Below are positions 1 through 7,403 of a stretch of DNA of 23,597 nucleotides, piece after piece. Under the pieces are notes generated by a model, which was not told the DNA's origin, made no database searches, and saw nothing but the letters and a program-made list of their open reading frames with translations. The DNA comes from CAYVKM01 sp964452045 (GTDB taxonomy: Bacteria > Calditrichota > Calditrichia > RBG-13-44-9). Each line of letters starts with the position of its first letter. The stretch's first letter is position 1. Made by a program: the position numbers and the translations under genes. Location: positions 1 through 23,597 of the forward strand of contig CAYVKM010000059.1 of the NCBI GenBank assembly GCA_964452045.1. Direction: 5' to 3'.

Positions 1-1824
1 GTGAACCTCGACAAGGCGCGCCGTCTGCTCTGGCCGATCAAGCAGAAATACGGCAAGAAGATCTCCTGGGCCGACCTGATGATCCTGGCAGGTAACTGCG
101 CCATCGAGTCGATGGGATTGAAGACATTCGGCTTTGGCGGCGGGCGCGAGGATGTCTGGGAGCCGCAAGAGGACATTTACTGGGGGGCTGAAAGCGAGTG
201 GCTTGGCGACAAGCGCTATTCCGGTGACCGGGAACTCGAGAATCCTCTTGCCGCAGTGCAGATGGGCCTGATCTACGTGAACCCGGAAGGGCCGAACGGC
301 AACCCGGATCCCGTTGCCTCCGGCCGTGATGTTCGAGAGACCTTCGAGCGCATGGCGATGAACGATGAAGAGACCGTCGCGCTGGTCGCCGGTGGGCACA
401 CCTTTGGCAAGTGCCATGGGGCGGGCGATGTGGCGCTGGTCGGTCCGGAACCTGAGGCTGCTCCCATCGAAGAGATGGGACTCGGCTGGAAAAGCAGCTT
501 CGGCAGGGGCAAGGGCGGCGATGCAATCGGCTCTGGCATCGAGGGTGCCTGGAAACCGAACCCGACCAGATGGGATATGGGCTATCTGAAGGTGCTGTTC
601 AAATACGAGTGGGAAAAAGTCAAGAGTCCCGCCGGTGCCTGGCAGTGGATGGCCAAAGATGTGGCCGAAGAGGATATGGTGGTTGACGCGCACGATCCGT
701 CAAAGAAGCACCGGCCGATTATGACCACTGCGGACCTTTCCCTTCGCTATGATCCGATCTACAACCCGATTGCGAAGCATTATCTGGAAAATCCTGAGGA
801 ATTCGCCGAGGCCTTTGCTCGAGCCTGGTTCAAGCTTACTCATCGAGACATGGGCCCGCGCTCGCGCTTTCTCGGCCCGGAAGTGCCGGCAGAAGAGCTG
901 ATCTGGCAAGATCCAATCCCACCCGTCGATCACACTCTGATCGACGCACAGGATATTGCCCACCTCAAAGGGAAGATTCTTTCCTCGGGCCTTTCCATCC
1001 CGGAATTAGTCTATACTGCCTGGTCTTCAGCATCGACCTTCCGCGGATCTGACATGCGCGGTGGCGCAAACGGGGGGCGCATTCGTCTGGCACCTCAAAA
1101 AGATTGGGAGGTTAATCAGCCTGAACAATTGGCAAAAGTTCTTAAAGTACTGACCGATATCAAGGCGACATTCAATAATTCGCAAACCAAAGGTAAAAAA
1201 GTATCACTCTCCGACCTGATTGTCCTTGGCGGTTGCGCAGCCATCGAGCAGGCGGCGAAGAATGCCGGCCACGCTGTAACCGTTCCCTTTACACCGGGAC
1301 GCACAGATGCGTTGGAAGAGCAAACTGATGCTGATGCATTCACGGTACTCGAACCGAAGGCAGATGGGTTTCGTAACTACCTAAAAACCAAATATTCCGT
1401 CTCGGCCGAGGAAATGTTGATCGACAAGGCGCAACTGCTGACTCTGACTGCTCCTGATATGACGGTTCTGATTGGCGGCATGCGCGTATTGAATATCAAC
1501 TTCGGGCAGTCCCAGCACGGCGTTTTCACCAAGCGGCCCGAGAAGCTCACCAATGACTTCTTTGTGAATCTGCTCGACATGAGCACGGAATGGAAGGCAA
1601 CATCGAAAGAGGAAGATGTGTTCGAGGGTTGTGATCGCGCAACGGGCAAACCCCAGTGGACCGCCACCCGTGTTGACCTCGTCTTCGGTTCGAACTCCCA
1701 ACTCCGGGCATTAGCCGAAGTCTATGCTCAAGAAGACTCACAGCAGAAGTTCGTGCATGACTTTGTGGCTGCCTGGAATAAAGTGATGAACCTTGACCGG
1801 TTCGACCTCCAAACTGGCAAGTAA
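1..1824 (+). CDS. katG: catalase-peroxidase KatG (5' end outside the window)
   Basis: Bifunctional haem catalase-peroxidase that removes hydrogen peroxide. The 607 visible residues align through to the natural C-terminus of the family (usual length about 730-750), so roughly 137 N-terminal residues lie upstream. The GTG at base 1 is an internal Val codon, not a start. Visible landmarks, with Mycobacterium tuberculosis numbering from recalled alignment, are the crosslink Tyr (Y92 = Tyr229) in MGLIYVNPEG, the crosslink Met (M118 = Met255), the proximal haem ligand His (H133 = His270) in GGHTFGK, and Trp184 (= Trp321). The Arg in SDMRGGANGG and the degenerate C-terminal peroxidase domain are also present. 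The distal Arg/Trp/His triad falls in the missing part. Base composition is clearly more GC-rich than the genes that follow, especially before about 1080, which suggests acquisition by transfer. The stop codon is followed at once by a long hairpin. Confidence 0.96.
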   Translation: MNLDKARRLLWPIKQKYGKKISWADLMILAGNCAIESMGLKTFGFGGGREDVWEPQEDIYWGAESEWLGDKRYSGDRELENPLAAVQMGLIYVNPEGPNGNPDPVASGRDVRETFERMAMNDEETVALVAGGHTFGKCHGAGDVALVGPEPEAAPIEEMGLGWKSSFGRGKGGDAIGSGIEGAWKPNPTRWDMGYLKVLFKYEWEKVKSPAGAWQWMAKDVAEEDMVVDAHDPSKKHRPIMTTADLSLRYDPIYNPIAKHYLENPEEFAEAFARAWFKLTHRDMGPRSRFLGPEVPAEELIWQDPIPPVDHTLIDAQDIAHLKGKILSSGLSIPELVYTAWSSASTFRGSDMRGGANGGRIRLAPQKDWEVNQPEQLAKVLKVLTDIKATFNNSQTKGKKVSLSDLIVLGGCAAIEQAAKNAGHAVTVPFTPGRTDALEEQTDADAFTVLEPKADGFRNYLKTKYSVSAEEMLIDKAQLLTLTAPDMTVLIGGMRVLNINFGQSQHGVFTKRPEKLTNDFFVNLLDMSTEWKATSKEEDVFEGCDRATGKPQWTATRVDLVFGSNSQLRALAEVYAQEDSQQKFVHDFVAAWNKVMNLDRFDLQTGK

Positions 1825-1826
1825 AT

Positions 1827-1898
1827 GATCAATTGACCTCCGGTTCCGGCGGACGGTCCGTTTTGCGGGCCGCCGCTGAACTGGGCGGTTTAAAGATC
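1827..1898 (+). repeat. long imperfect hairpin after katG
   Basis: A 72-nt inverted repeat starts 3 nt after the katG stop. By hand it forms about 30 pairs closed by GATC/GATC, with a TTTTG loop at 1861-1865 and single-base bulges at 1846, 1853, 1886 and 1891. The inner 11 pairs (1849-1860 with 1866-1876) are GC-rich. No real T-run follows, so it is not a classical intrinsic terminator, though it could stop or protect the katG transcript. The one-sided bulges recall folded recombination sites (attC), but the conserved RYYYAAC/GTTRRRY boxes are not present. The pairing is seen directly; the role is unknown. Confidence 0.6.
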
Positions 1899-1911
1899 GG
1901 GGGAATGAAAA

Positions 1912-2526
1912 ATGAAATTTAGTACTGGACTATTCATTCTCATGATATTGAGTTTTTTATTAACTTCTTGTGAAAAGGATAAATCTGGAATTACTGCGCC
2001 TGGAGAAATGATCTTCATTAGCTATTTTCCCAATAATATCGGAACCCAGTGGACATATTTTTATTACGATAGTCTTGCCAATCAATCCGATACAGTCGCT
2101 GTTCAAGTTGTCGGGGATACAACATTTGAAGAAAACAGAAAAGCAAGAATATGGGAATACAGATTTCAATCGGCAACCGAGAGGAAATATGTTGAGATAT
2201 CGGAAGATACCGTTAAAATTTACGATGATTTAAATACCTTATGGATTAATACTAAATTTATCATGCCATTTGAAATTGGGAAAAAATGGGGAGGAGATTT
2301 TCTTCTTGATTCCAGCTACGTAATAGAAAAACTGCCAATAACAGTAATTGCCAACCGTTTTACGGAGAGCTATAAGATAAAAGAAATCTGGGGTGGTTTA
2401 AATGATTATGGATTGGTATATACCTGGTTTGTCCCGGGAGTTGGCATTGTAAAGAGACATCATAGGGGTTGGTCTTTTGGAATGGCAAATAAATATTGGG
2501 AGTTAATGAATTATAAGGTAGAATAA
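1912..2526 (+). CDS. putative lipoprotein of unknown function
   Basis: Encodes 204 residues. The N-terminus is a lipoprotein signal: MKFS, a hydrophobic stretch to about residue 16, then a lipobox LTSC with Cys20 as the predicted lipidated residue, followed by the charged EKDKSG. The mature part opens with a YFPNNIGTQWTY block. Y/FP-x-x-x-G-x-x-W-x-Y blocks of this kind recur in secreted lipoproteins of FCB-type bacteria (recollection, not a search). The rest looks beta-rich, with WGGD and PGVGIVKRH segments. No catalytic motif was recognised. The start is supported by a GGGGGA ribosome site about 8 nt upstream. Its AT-rich composition contrasts sharply with katG, and it stands alone, with 263 nt to the next gene. 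Confidence 0.8.
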   Translation: MKFSTGLFILMILSFLLTSCEKDKSGITAPGEMIFISYFPNNIGTQWTYFYYDSLANQSDTVAVQVVGDTTFEENRKARIWEYRFQSATERKYVEISEDTVKIYDDLNTLWINTKFIMPFEIGKKWGGDFLLDSSYVIEKLPITVIANRFTESYKIKEIWGGLNDYGLVYTWFVPGVGIVKRHHRGWSFGMANKYWELMNYKVE

Positions 2527-2609
2527 TATAAGATCCCTTAACATTAGGTTTCCAGCAGGCCGTGTGCAAGGTGGTGATTTTGAAATGTTGGGAAGTCAAA
2601 AAGTTGTTT

Positions 2610-2662
2610 ATCAGCAATCGGCAGTCCACCGAAGCAGCGGCTGAGACTGAACGTTTGTTGAT
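2610..2662 (+). repeat. imperfect 53-nt hairpin downstream of the lipoprotein gene
   Basis: The outer arm 2610-2620 pairs with 2652-2662 (one T/T mismatch, one G-T wobble). An inner arm CAGTC (2622-2626) pairs with GACTG (2645-2649), and CCG (2629-2631) with CGG (2638-2640). Internal loops are unequal on the two sides. There is no T-run, so it is a poor intrinsic terminator. The right arm (2637-2657) resembles the right arm of the hairpin at 3570-3614, with 15 of 21 identical positions. Function unknown. Confidence 0.5.
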
Positions 2663-2664
2663 TC

Positions 2665-2704
2665 AAATCAAGCACTCCAAGTCGAAATCAAGCAGTCCAT
2701 TGGT
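2665..2704 (+). repeat. imperfect tandem 20-nt repeat, two units
   Basis: Two adjacent 20-nt units (2665-2684 and 2685-2704) share AAATCAAGCA-n-TCCA, with 14 of the first 15 positions identical, and then diverge. They begin right after the hairpin ending at 2662. Only two copies are present, and no comparable units were seen elsewhere in the window. Confidence 0.45.
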
Positions 2705-2789
2705 TTTTCTTATAATCATTTTTGTCGGTTGAATTGTGCAGATTATTTTTAGGTTTTCATTAGAAAAGAAATAATAAAAGGAGAAAATA

Positions 2790-3038
2790 ATGGCTGATGT
2801 AAAAATTAGAGTCTTTAAGCAGGGGGAATCCAAACCGGAAACGACTATCACTATTCCGGGAAGCGTTCTTAATGTCGCCTCCAAACTCATTCCGAAAAAA
2901 GCAGTCGCGGCACTTCAAACGGAAGGGATTGACCTGGATGAATTGATCAAGTTATCGAAAAACCCGGATGTGCGGGGAACACTGGTCGAGATCGAAGAAC
3001 ACAAAAAGAATGAAAAAATCATTATTGCTTTAGAATAG
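2790..3038 (+). CDS. small YvlB/LiaX N-terminal-like protein
   Basis: Encodes 82 residues with no signal peptide or membrane segment. The order is a short beta-hairpin (KIRVFKQGESKPETTITIP), then S-x-L-x-x-x-x-x-LIPKKA, then GIDLDELIKL and a final beta-strand (TLVEIEE...KIIIALE). From memory this resembles the small conserved domain at the N-terminus of YvlB/LiaX-type proteins (strand, PxxxxxxxxxFIPK, GIDLxEI, strand), which occurs alone or fused to envelope-stress proteins. The molecular role is not established, and I assign only the family resemblance. A strong AAAGGAG ribosome site sits about 7 nt before the ATG. A compact terminator follows, so it is probably a single-gene transcript. Confidence 0.7.
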   Translation: MADVKIRVFKQGESKPETTITIPGSVLNVASKLIPKKAVAALQTEGIDLDELIKLSKNPDVRGTLVEIEEHKKNEKIIIALE

Positions 3039-3052
3039 AGAAGAGAGAAATT

Positions 3053-3080
3053 GTCGGACATCCGGTTGATGGCGACTTTT
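3053..3080 (+). terminator. intrinsic terminator after the small YvlB-like gene
   Basis: GTCG (3053-3056) pairs with CGAC (3073-3076) and CATC (3059-3062) with GATG (3068-3071), around a CGGTT loop and followed by TTTT. It lies 15 nt after the stop at 3038. Confidence 0.6.
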
Positions 3081-3139
3081 GTTGCAATGTTTCTCAAGCG
3101 AATTAACAGGGAGTTATCAGCTGTAAAAATGGAGATTCA

Positions 3140-3589
3140 ATGAAAAAAAGTATAGTAAAGGAATTTATTCGGAAAGTCTGGAACGAAGGCGATGTTGATG
3201 CCGCCTCAGACTTTGTTGCATCAACTTACACGATACATCATGATCCAGGTGATCCGTGGGAAGGTATGACGCTTGATTTGGAAGGATTCAAAGATCGGGT
3301 AAAAAAATCACGGGCACCGGTTCCGGATCAGCGTTTTTCGTTACAAGAAATGTTTGAAAATGAGAGCAGCGTCGCTATCACCTGGCTATGGCAGGGGACG
3401 CATTTAGGTAATATCGCAAGTTTCCCAGCATCCGGAAAACAACTCAAAATGTCGGGTGCTACGGTCTATTACTTTGAGAATGATCGAATCACTGGACATT
3501 GGCAAATAGCGGATCGCCTGAGTGTGTTTCAGCAATTGCAGCAGACTTCGGCTGGACATGAAGAAAATGACACTTCAGTTAATACCTAA
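3140..3589 (+). CDS. SnoaL-like / ester cyclase family protein
   Basis: Encodes 149 residues with the NTF2-like fold pattern of SnoaL-type ester cyclases. An N-terminal helix (VKEFIRKVWNEGDVDAASDFVA) leads into YTIHHDPGDPWEG, then an FKDRVKKSRAPVPDQRFSL block. Strands follow with AITWLWQGTHLG and a C-terminal GATVYYFENDRITGHWQIAD. The GHWQIADRL ending, with the W-x-x-x-D pattern, is typical of the predicted ester-cyclase subgroup, whose substrates are mostly unknown. It is soluble, with no signal peptide. A GGAG ribosome site lies about 6 nt upstream. The stop codon sits inside an imperfect hairpin (3570-3614). A second NTF2-like gene follows at 4269. A small-molecule isomerase or hydrolase role is a family-level inference. 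Confidence 0.82.
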   Translation: MKKSIVKEFIRKVWNEGDVDAASDFVASTYTIHHDPGDPWEGMTLDLEGFKDRVKKSRAPVPDQRFSLQEMFENESSVAITWLWQGTHLGNIASFPASGKQLKMSGATVYYFENDRITGHWQIADRLSVFQQLQQTSAGHEENDTSVNT

Positions 3590-3614
3590 AAACAGCGCGG
3601 TTGAGCTGAAACGT
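3570..3614 (+). repeat. imperfect hairpin spanning the SnoaL-like stop codon
   Basis: TTCAG (3574-3578) pairs with CTGAA (3606-3610). Further pairs run inward (3579-3586 with 3599-3605) with a bulge and a mismatch, and two pairs lie outside. The loop is about 12 nt and contains the TAA stop. The right arm resembles that of the hairpin at 2610-2662. It is weaker than the other two long hairpins, and no T-run follows directly. Confidence 0.35.
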
Positions 3615-3639
3615 TTAAGCAAAAGAAAAGGTCACTGAC

Positions 3640-4132
3640 ATGGAATATAATTTTTTTTTATGTTTTTATTTTACTGGCTTTTGCTCACAATAGAAATCTT
3701 ATCTCCCAATCAGCAGATCTGGTTTATCCTACGCCGATTGGCGGGTATGAAGCTATTCAGGATAGCATTAAATATCCTGTTCTGGCACGAAATTCCGGAA
3801 TTGAATCGGCCTTAAGAGCAACCTTAAAAATTGATACTTTGGGAAATGTTGTAAATATAGATTTGGAACCTTTATTTTATGAACGGTTTACTAAAACTGA
3901 TTCGCTGCTAATTATCGTTGTTAAAGAAAAACTTGCAAAAACAGAATGGACTTCTGCAAAATGGCAGGGTAAGAAGATTTCATCCGAAATCAGATTGCCA
4001 ATAATTTTTATTCTTACCCACAACCAGAAACAAAATTATGATGCTTTTAAAAACAGTGAGCCTTATTATAAAAAATTTGAGTATGCACCGATGCTCATCA
4101 TTGAACAAAAACCATATATATATGATGAATGA
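3640..4132 (+). pseudogene. secreted TonB C-terminal-domain protein, frameshifted in a T9 run
   Basis: An ATG at 3640, preceded by AAAAGG about 9 nt upstream, opens a frame that ends at a TAG after 17 codons. If one T of the nine-T run at 3651-3659 is removed, the frame joins the long downstream frame and gives about 163 residues: a Sec-type signal peptide (MEYNFFYVFILLAFA) followed by a complete TonB C-terminal domain. Domain landmarks are PTPIGGYEAIQDSIKYPVLA, the GIESALRATLKID strand, LGNVVNI, and the closing TEWTSAKWQGKKI then RLPIIFIL. In the given sequence the body frame is open from 3605 but has no ATG, GTG or TTG before 3839, and a start at 3839 would cut the domain in half. So this is either an indel in the assembly, a real inactivating or phase-variable frameshift, or slippage. 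With no N-terminal anchor, it is a free periplasmic TonB-C protein rather than a classical TonB. Confidence 0.72.
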
Positions 4133-4142
4133 AATTTTGAAT

Positions 4143-4170
4143 GCCTGGTTAAAAATATTTTAAACCAAGC
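4143..4170. terminator. AT-rich hairpin, possible weak terminator
   Basis: An inverted repeat of 13 positions with two mismatches (4143-4155 with 4158-4170) and a two-base loop lies 11 nt after the stop at 4132. No T-run follows on the plus strand. It may stabilise the transcript end or act as a weak terminator. Confidence 0.35.
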
Positions 4171-4268
4171 CAAGTGCAGGTAGATTAACTTTATTAATTT
4201 TTGTTAATTTTTAAATTCTGGATGTCTTTTTATCATTAACTTTTAAGCAAAAAGAGCGACTTATCAAA

Positions 4269-4700
4269 ATGGATAAATTACTGTTTAATAATCAATCCGA
4301 TAAAAACACTAATATTGTGCAGGAACTCTACGCCGCTTTTGCCCGGCGAGATATTGAGGCGATACTCAAGGTTTTAAGTCCTAAGGTGGAGTGGGGAGAA
4401 CCAGCCAATCCGTATAATCCGGCCGCCGGGACTCGATACGGACATGAAGGTTTCCTGCAATGGATAGAGATTGGCCGGCAATCAGAGGAAATTTTAAGCC
4501 TCGAGCCGCGACAATTCCTTTCCGGACCTGATGCGGTTGCCGTCGTCGGCTATACCAAATGCCGGGCAAAATCCACCGGTAAAATCTATGAGACAGATTT
4601 TGTCCATTTAATAAATATCAAAGATGGAAAGGTTGTGCGGTTTCAGGAATTTTTCGATACTTACGCTGCGGCGGAGGCTTTCCAATCGGACAGAAGATAA
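4269..4700 (+). CDS. SnoaL-like NTF2-family protein
   Basis: Encodes 143 residues with a typical SnoaL_2-type layout. Helix NIVQELYAAFARRDIEAILKVL comes first, then the strand SPKVEWGEPANPYNPAAGTRYGHEG and helix FLQWIEIGRQSEEI. Beta strands follow in LEPRQFLSGPDAVAVVGYTKCRAKSTGKIYETDFVHLINIKDGKVVRFQEFFDTYAAAEAF. The VVRFQEFFDT ending is the hallmark of this group. Proteins of this type are small cytosolic ketosteroid-isomerase-like enzymes or binding proteins, and the substrate cannot be told from sequence. The ribosome site upstream of 4269 is weak. It is unrelated at sequence level to the ester-cyclase-like protein at 3140 beyond the shared fold. An intrinsic terminator follows at 4799. Confidence 0.85.
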   Translation: MDKLLFNNQSDKNTNIVQELYAAFARRDIEAILKVLSPKVEWGEPANPYNPAAGTRYGHEGFLQWIEIGRQSEEILSLEPRQFLSGPDAVAVVGYTKCRAKSTGKIYETDFVHLINIKDGKVVRFQEFFDTYAAAEAFQSDRR

Positions 4701-4798
4701 TGTTTCAATTTACCCGGACGATTTCCGAAAAATGAAAGCTGAAAATTACCAGGAAAAATAACTGCTTGAAGGTTCGAATACTCTACAGATTGAATATT

Positions 4799-4830
4799 AA
4801 ACCCGATCAATCAATTTGGTTGGGTTTTTT
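4799..4830 (+). terminator. intrinsic terminator upstream of priA
   Basis: A 12-pair stem (4799-4810 with 4816-4827, two G-T wobbles) with a 5-nt loop ends in six T (4825-4830). It closes the left region about 105 nt before the priA start, so priA probably has its own promoter in 4831-4934. Confidence 0.75.
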
Positions 4831-4934
4831 ATCGATTTTCACGTCACGTTGTTGCATCATTTCACAAAATTATGGATATTAGGCATATTTGAAATTACCT
4901 TCTGAAAATCTTGATTGAGAGTATGCGATAGAAC

Positions 4935-7403
4935 ATGCCTGATTTTGCCGACATTATTTTGACCATTCCGCAAGAGGACGGTTTTACCTATTCAATCCCG
5001 GCTGAATTAAAGGATATTATCCAGGAAGGCAGTCAGGTAGTAGTCCCATTTGGGCGGAAGTTTGTTTCCGGCATTGTACTGAAAAAGAAAAAGCAGACGC
5101 CCAATCTTTCTGAAGATATCGAAATTAAAGCCATCAAGGATGTGGTATTCAACTCACCCCTTATTCAAGCAGAATTGATGCAGCTGTTAAAATGGATCTC
5201 AGATTACTATGTCTGCCATCTGGGAGAGGCTTTCCGACTGATCCAGGCGGGAATAAATGTGGGACGCTCGAAAATCCTGGTGACCCGTACATGTGAGGAG
5301 ATTCCCACTGATATTACCAAAACGCAATTAAGGATTTTGGAGCAGTTGCCGGTGGACCGTCAGTTAAACCTGGCGACCCTGAAAAAGAAAGTGAAAGGCG
5401 TTTCGCTGACTGCACCTCTGCTGGAATTGGAAAAAAAAAGTTTAATCTCCCAGCAATATTCGCTCATTGGAAGCAAACCGCTGCATCAGACAGAAGATCT
5501 GTTTCGACTGAATGAAGCGGAAGATCTAAAAAAGGATCAATCCGAAAAGTTCAGGAAAATCGTGAACGGGAAACAGACCAAATCCCGGATGATTCTGGAA
5601 TATTTAACCGGAAAATCGTTCACTCCTTTTTCCGAGCTGAAGAAAAAAGGTTTTAACCGGCAGTCTCTGAACAGATTATGTGAACTGGGAATTATCGCAA
5701 AGGACACCAAGGTATTGACCCGGCAGCATGCCCTGGATTATCAGGAAGTACAGGAAAAAATTACTTTAACCGCCGAACAGCAGAAGTTTGTTTCCCAGAT
5801 CCGGTCCGCCCTGGAAAAAGATCAGTTTGATAAATTTTTACTGCACGGGGTTACCGGAAGCGGTAAGACCCAAATTTATATTGAACTGATCAAATCGGTG
5901 ATCAGCAAAAATCAGCAGGCCATTGTGCTCATCCCGGAAATTGCGCTCACACCCCAGACTCTGGCTCGCTTCCGGCATCACTTTGGCGATGAAGTGGCAG
6001 TGCTGCACAGCCGGCTTTCAGTGGCTGAAAAAAGGGAATTCCTGTACCGGATACGTCAGGGCGATTTTCATGTGGTGCTCGGGCCACGGTCGGCTATCTT
6101 CGCCCCGGTGAACCGGCTGGGGCTGGTGATTGTGGACGAGGAGCACGAAGGTTCCTACAAACAGACCGATTCCGTACCGCATTATCATGCCCGGGATGTG
6201 GCCATTTACAGGGCAAAATTGAATAATGCCATAGTAGTTCTGGGGTCGGCTACCCCGTCCTTCGAGAGTTTGTATAACGCGAAGACCGGCAGCTTCAAAT
6301 ATTTTCATCTCAAAGAAAGGATCGGCGCCCGTTCGCTCCCCCGGCTCAGTGTGATCGATCTGCGAGATGAGTGGAAGAAACTAAGGCTAATGCCCATTCT
6401 TTCCGATAGCCTGGAATTGAAAATCGAATCCCGGCTTCTGCTCAAAGAACAAATTATGATTTTACAAAACCGGCGGGGATATGCACCTTATCTTCTGTGC
6501 AAGGATTGTGGCCATATCGCCCGATGTCCAAACTGCGATATAACCCTGACCTATCATCAATCGAACAAGAATTTACTCTGTCACTATTGCGGGTACCTGG
6601 AGCCTGCCCCGGATACCTGCCCATCCTGTCAGGGGATGGATATTTTGTATAAGGGTATCGGCACCCAAAGGCTGGAAGAAGTAATTAGGGAGAAATTTGC
6701 CGAGATTCGTTTATTGCGCATGGATCAGGATACCACCGGCGGCAGATGGGGACACCTGAAGATCCTGGAAAATTTCCGCAGCGGGCAGTCTGATATTCTT
6801 ATCGGTACCAAGATGATTGCCAAAGGACTTGATTTTAAAAAGGTGAGTCTGGTTGGTATCATCAATGCCGATCAGGGATTGTATTTCCCGGATTTCCGGG
6901 CTACGGAAAAAGTGTTTCAGCTCCTTACCCAGGCGGCAGGAAGGGCGGGCCGGGGGGAGAATAATGGCGAGGTGGTTGTCCAGACCCTCGATCCCACCCA
7001 CTATCTGTTCAAATATCTGCATACTCATAATTATCTGGGATTTTATGAAAAGGAAATTCAAAGCCGGCAAAATTTAAACTATCCACCGTTCTCCCGTTTG
7101 ATCCTGATTCGGTTGGAGGGACAATCCTTAAGTGAGGTACGGAAGTACAGCGAATCGATTAAGAACTTCCTCTGGAAAGCCAATGAGTCCAGAACATTTG
7201 GCATTCTCGGCCCGGCGCCGTCTCCGCTGGCCAGACGGCAAAATCTCTACCGATATCAGATCCTGATCAAGCAGGACCGGAAGCAGGACAAATCCCTGCT
7301 GAAACTAAAACGCCTGCTCAAAGTAGGATTATTAGGTAATAGGGAAGTAAAGAAATGGCCGGTGAAGCTAATTATTGATGTTGATCCAATAGAAATTCTA
7401 TAA
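4935..7403 (+). CDS. priA: primosomal protein N' (replication restart helicase PriA)
   Basis: Superfamily 2 DNA helicase that recognises stalled or D-loop forks and reloads the replisome. The 822 residues are a complete protein, somewhat longer than E. coli PriA. The N-terminal DNA-binding domain (about 1-110) begins with FADIILTIP. Walker A is GVTGSGKT at 305-312. The DEEH box is at 401-404, followed by the HYHARD and GSATPS motifs. Two zinc sites are formed by eight Cys (522, 525, 531, 534, 549, 552, 562, 565). Helicase motifs of the second lobe include GIGTQRLEE, ILIGTKMIAKGLDF and QAAGRAGRG. It is the first gene of a plus-strand run extending to 14611, and its TAA overlaps the next ATG by one base. 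The ATG at 4935 was chosen because it gives the usual PriA N-terminus, although its ribosome site is weak. Confidence 0.97.
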   Translation: MPDFADIILTIPQEDGFTYSIPAELKDIIQEGSQVVVPFGRKFVSGIVLKKKKQTPNLSEDIEIKAIKDVVFNSPLIQAELMQLLKWISDYYVCHLGEAFRLIQAGINVGRSKILVTRTCEEIPTDITKTQLRILEQLPVDRQLNLATLKKKVKGVSLTAPLLELEKKSLISQQYSLIGSKPLHQTEDLFRLNEAEDLKKDQSEKFRKIVNGKQTKSRMILEYLTGKSFTPFSELKKKGFNRQSLNRLCELGIIAKDTKVLTRQHALDYQEVQEKITLTAEQQKFVSQIRSALEKDQFDKFLLHGVTGSGKTQIYIELIKSVISKNQQAIVLIPEIALTPQTLARFRHHFGDEVAVLHSRLSVAEKREFLYRIRQGDFHVVLGPRSAIFAPVNRLGLVIVDEEHEGSYKQTDSVPHYHARDVAIYRAKLNNAIVVLGSATPSFESLYNAKTGSFKYFHLKERIGARSLPRLSVIDLRDEWKKLRLMPILSDSLELKIESRLLLKEQIMILQNRRGYAPYLLCKDCGHIARCPNCDITLTYHQSNKNLLCHYCGYLEPAPDTCPSCQGMDILYKGIGTQRLEEVIREKFAEIRLLRMDQDTTGGRWGHLKILENFRSGQSDILIGTKMIAKGLDFKKVSLVGIINADQGLYFPDFRATEKVFQLLTQAAGRAGRGENNGEVVVQTLDPTHYLFKYLHTHNYLGFYEKEIQSRQNLNYPPFSRLILIRLEGQSLSEVRKYSESIKNFLWKANESRTFGILGPAPSPLARRQNLYRYQILIKQDRKQDKSLLKLKRLLKVGLLGNREVKKWPVKLIIDVDPIEIL

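Noticed and set aside
1..3. GTG at the first base as the katG start
   Set aside because: Alignment to KatG shows the codon is internal; about 137 family residues, including the distal haem triad, lie upstream.
1827..2662. Calling the long hairpins integron attC sites
   Set aside because: The extended pairing with bulges is suggestive, but the RYYYAAC/GTTRRRY core boxes are absent and there is no integrase in the window.
2711..2716. TATAAT -10 box upstream of the YvlB-like gene
   Set aside because: No acceptable -35 element at the right distance, and the motif is common in such AT-rich sequence.
3839..4132. A 97-residue protein starting at TTG 3839
   Set aside because: It would begin in the middle of a TonB C-terminal domain whose first half is encoded directly upstream in the same frame.
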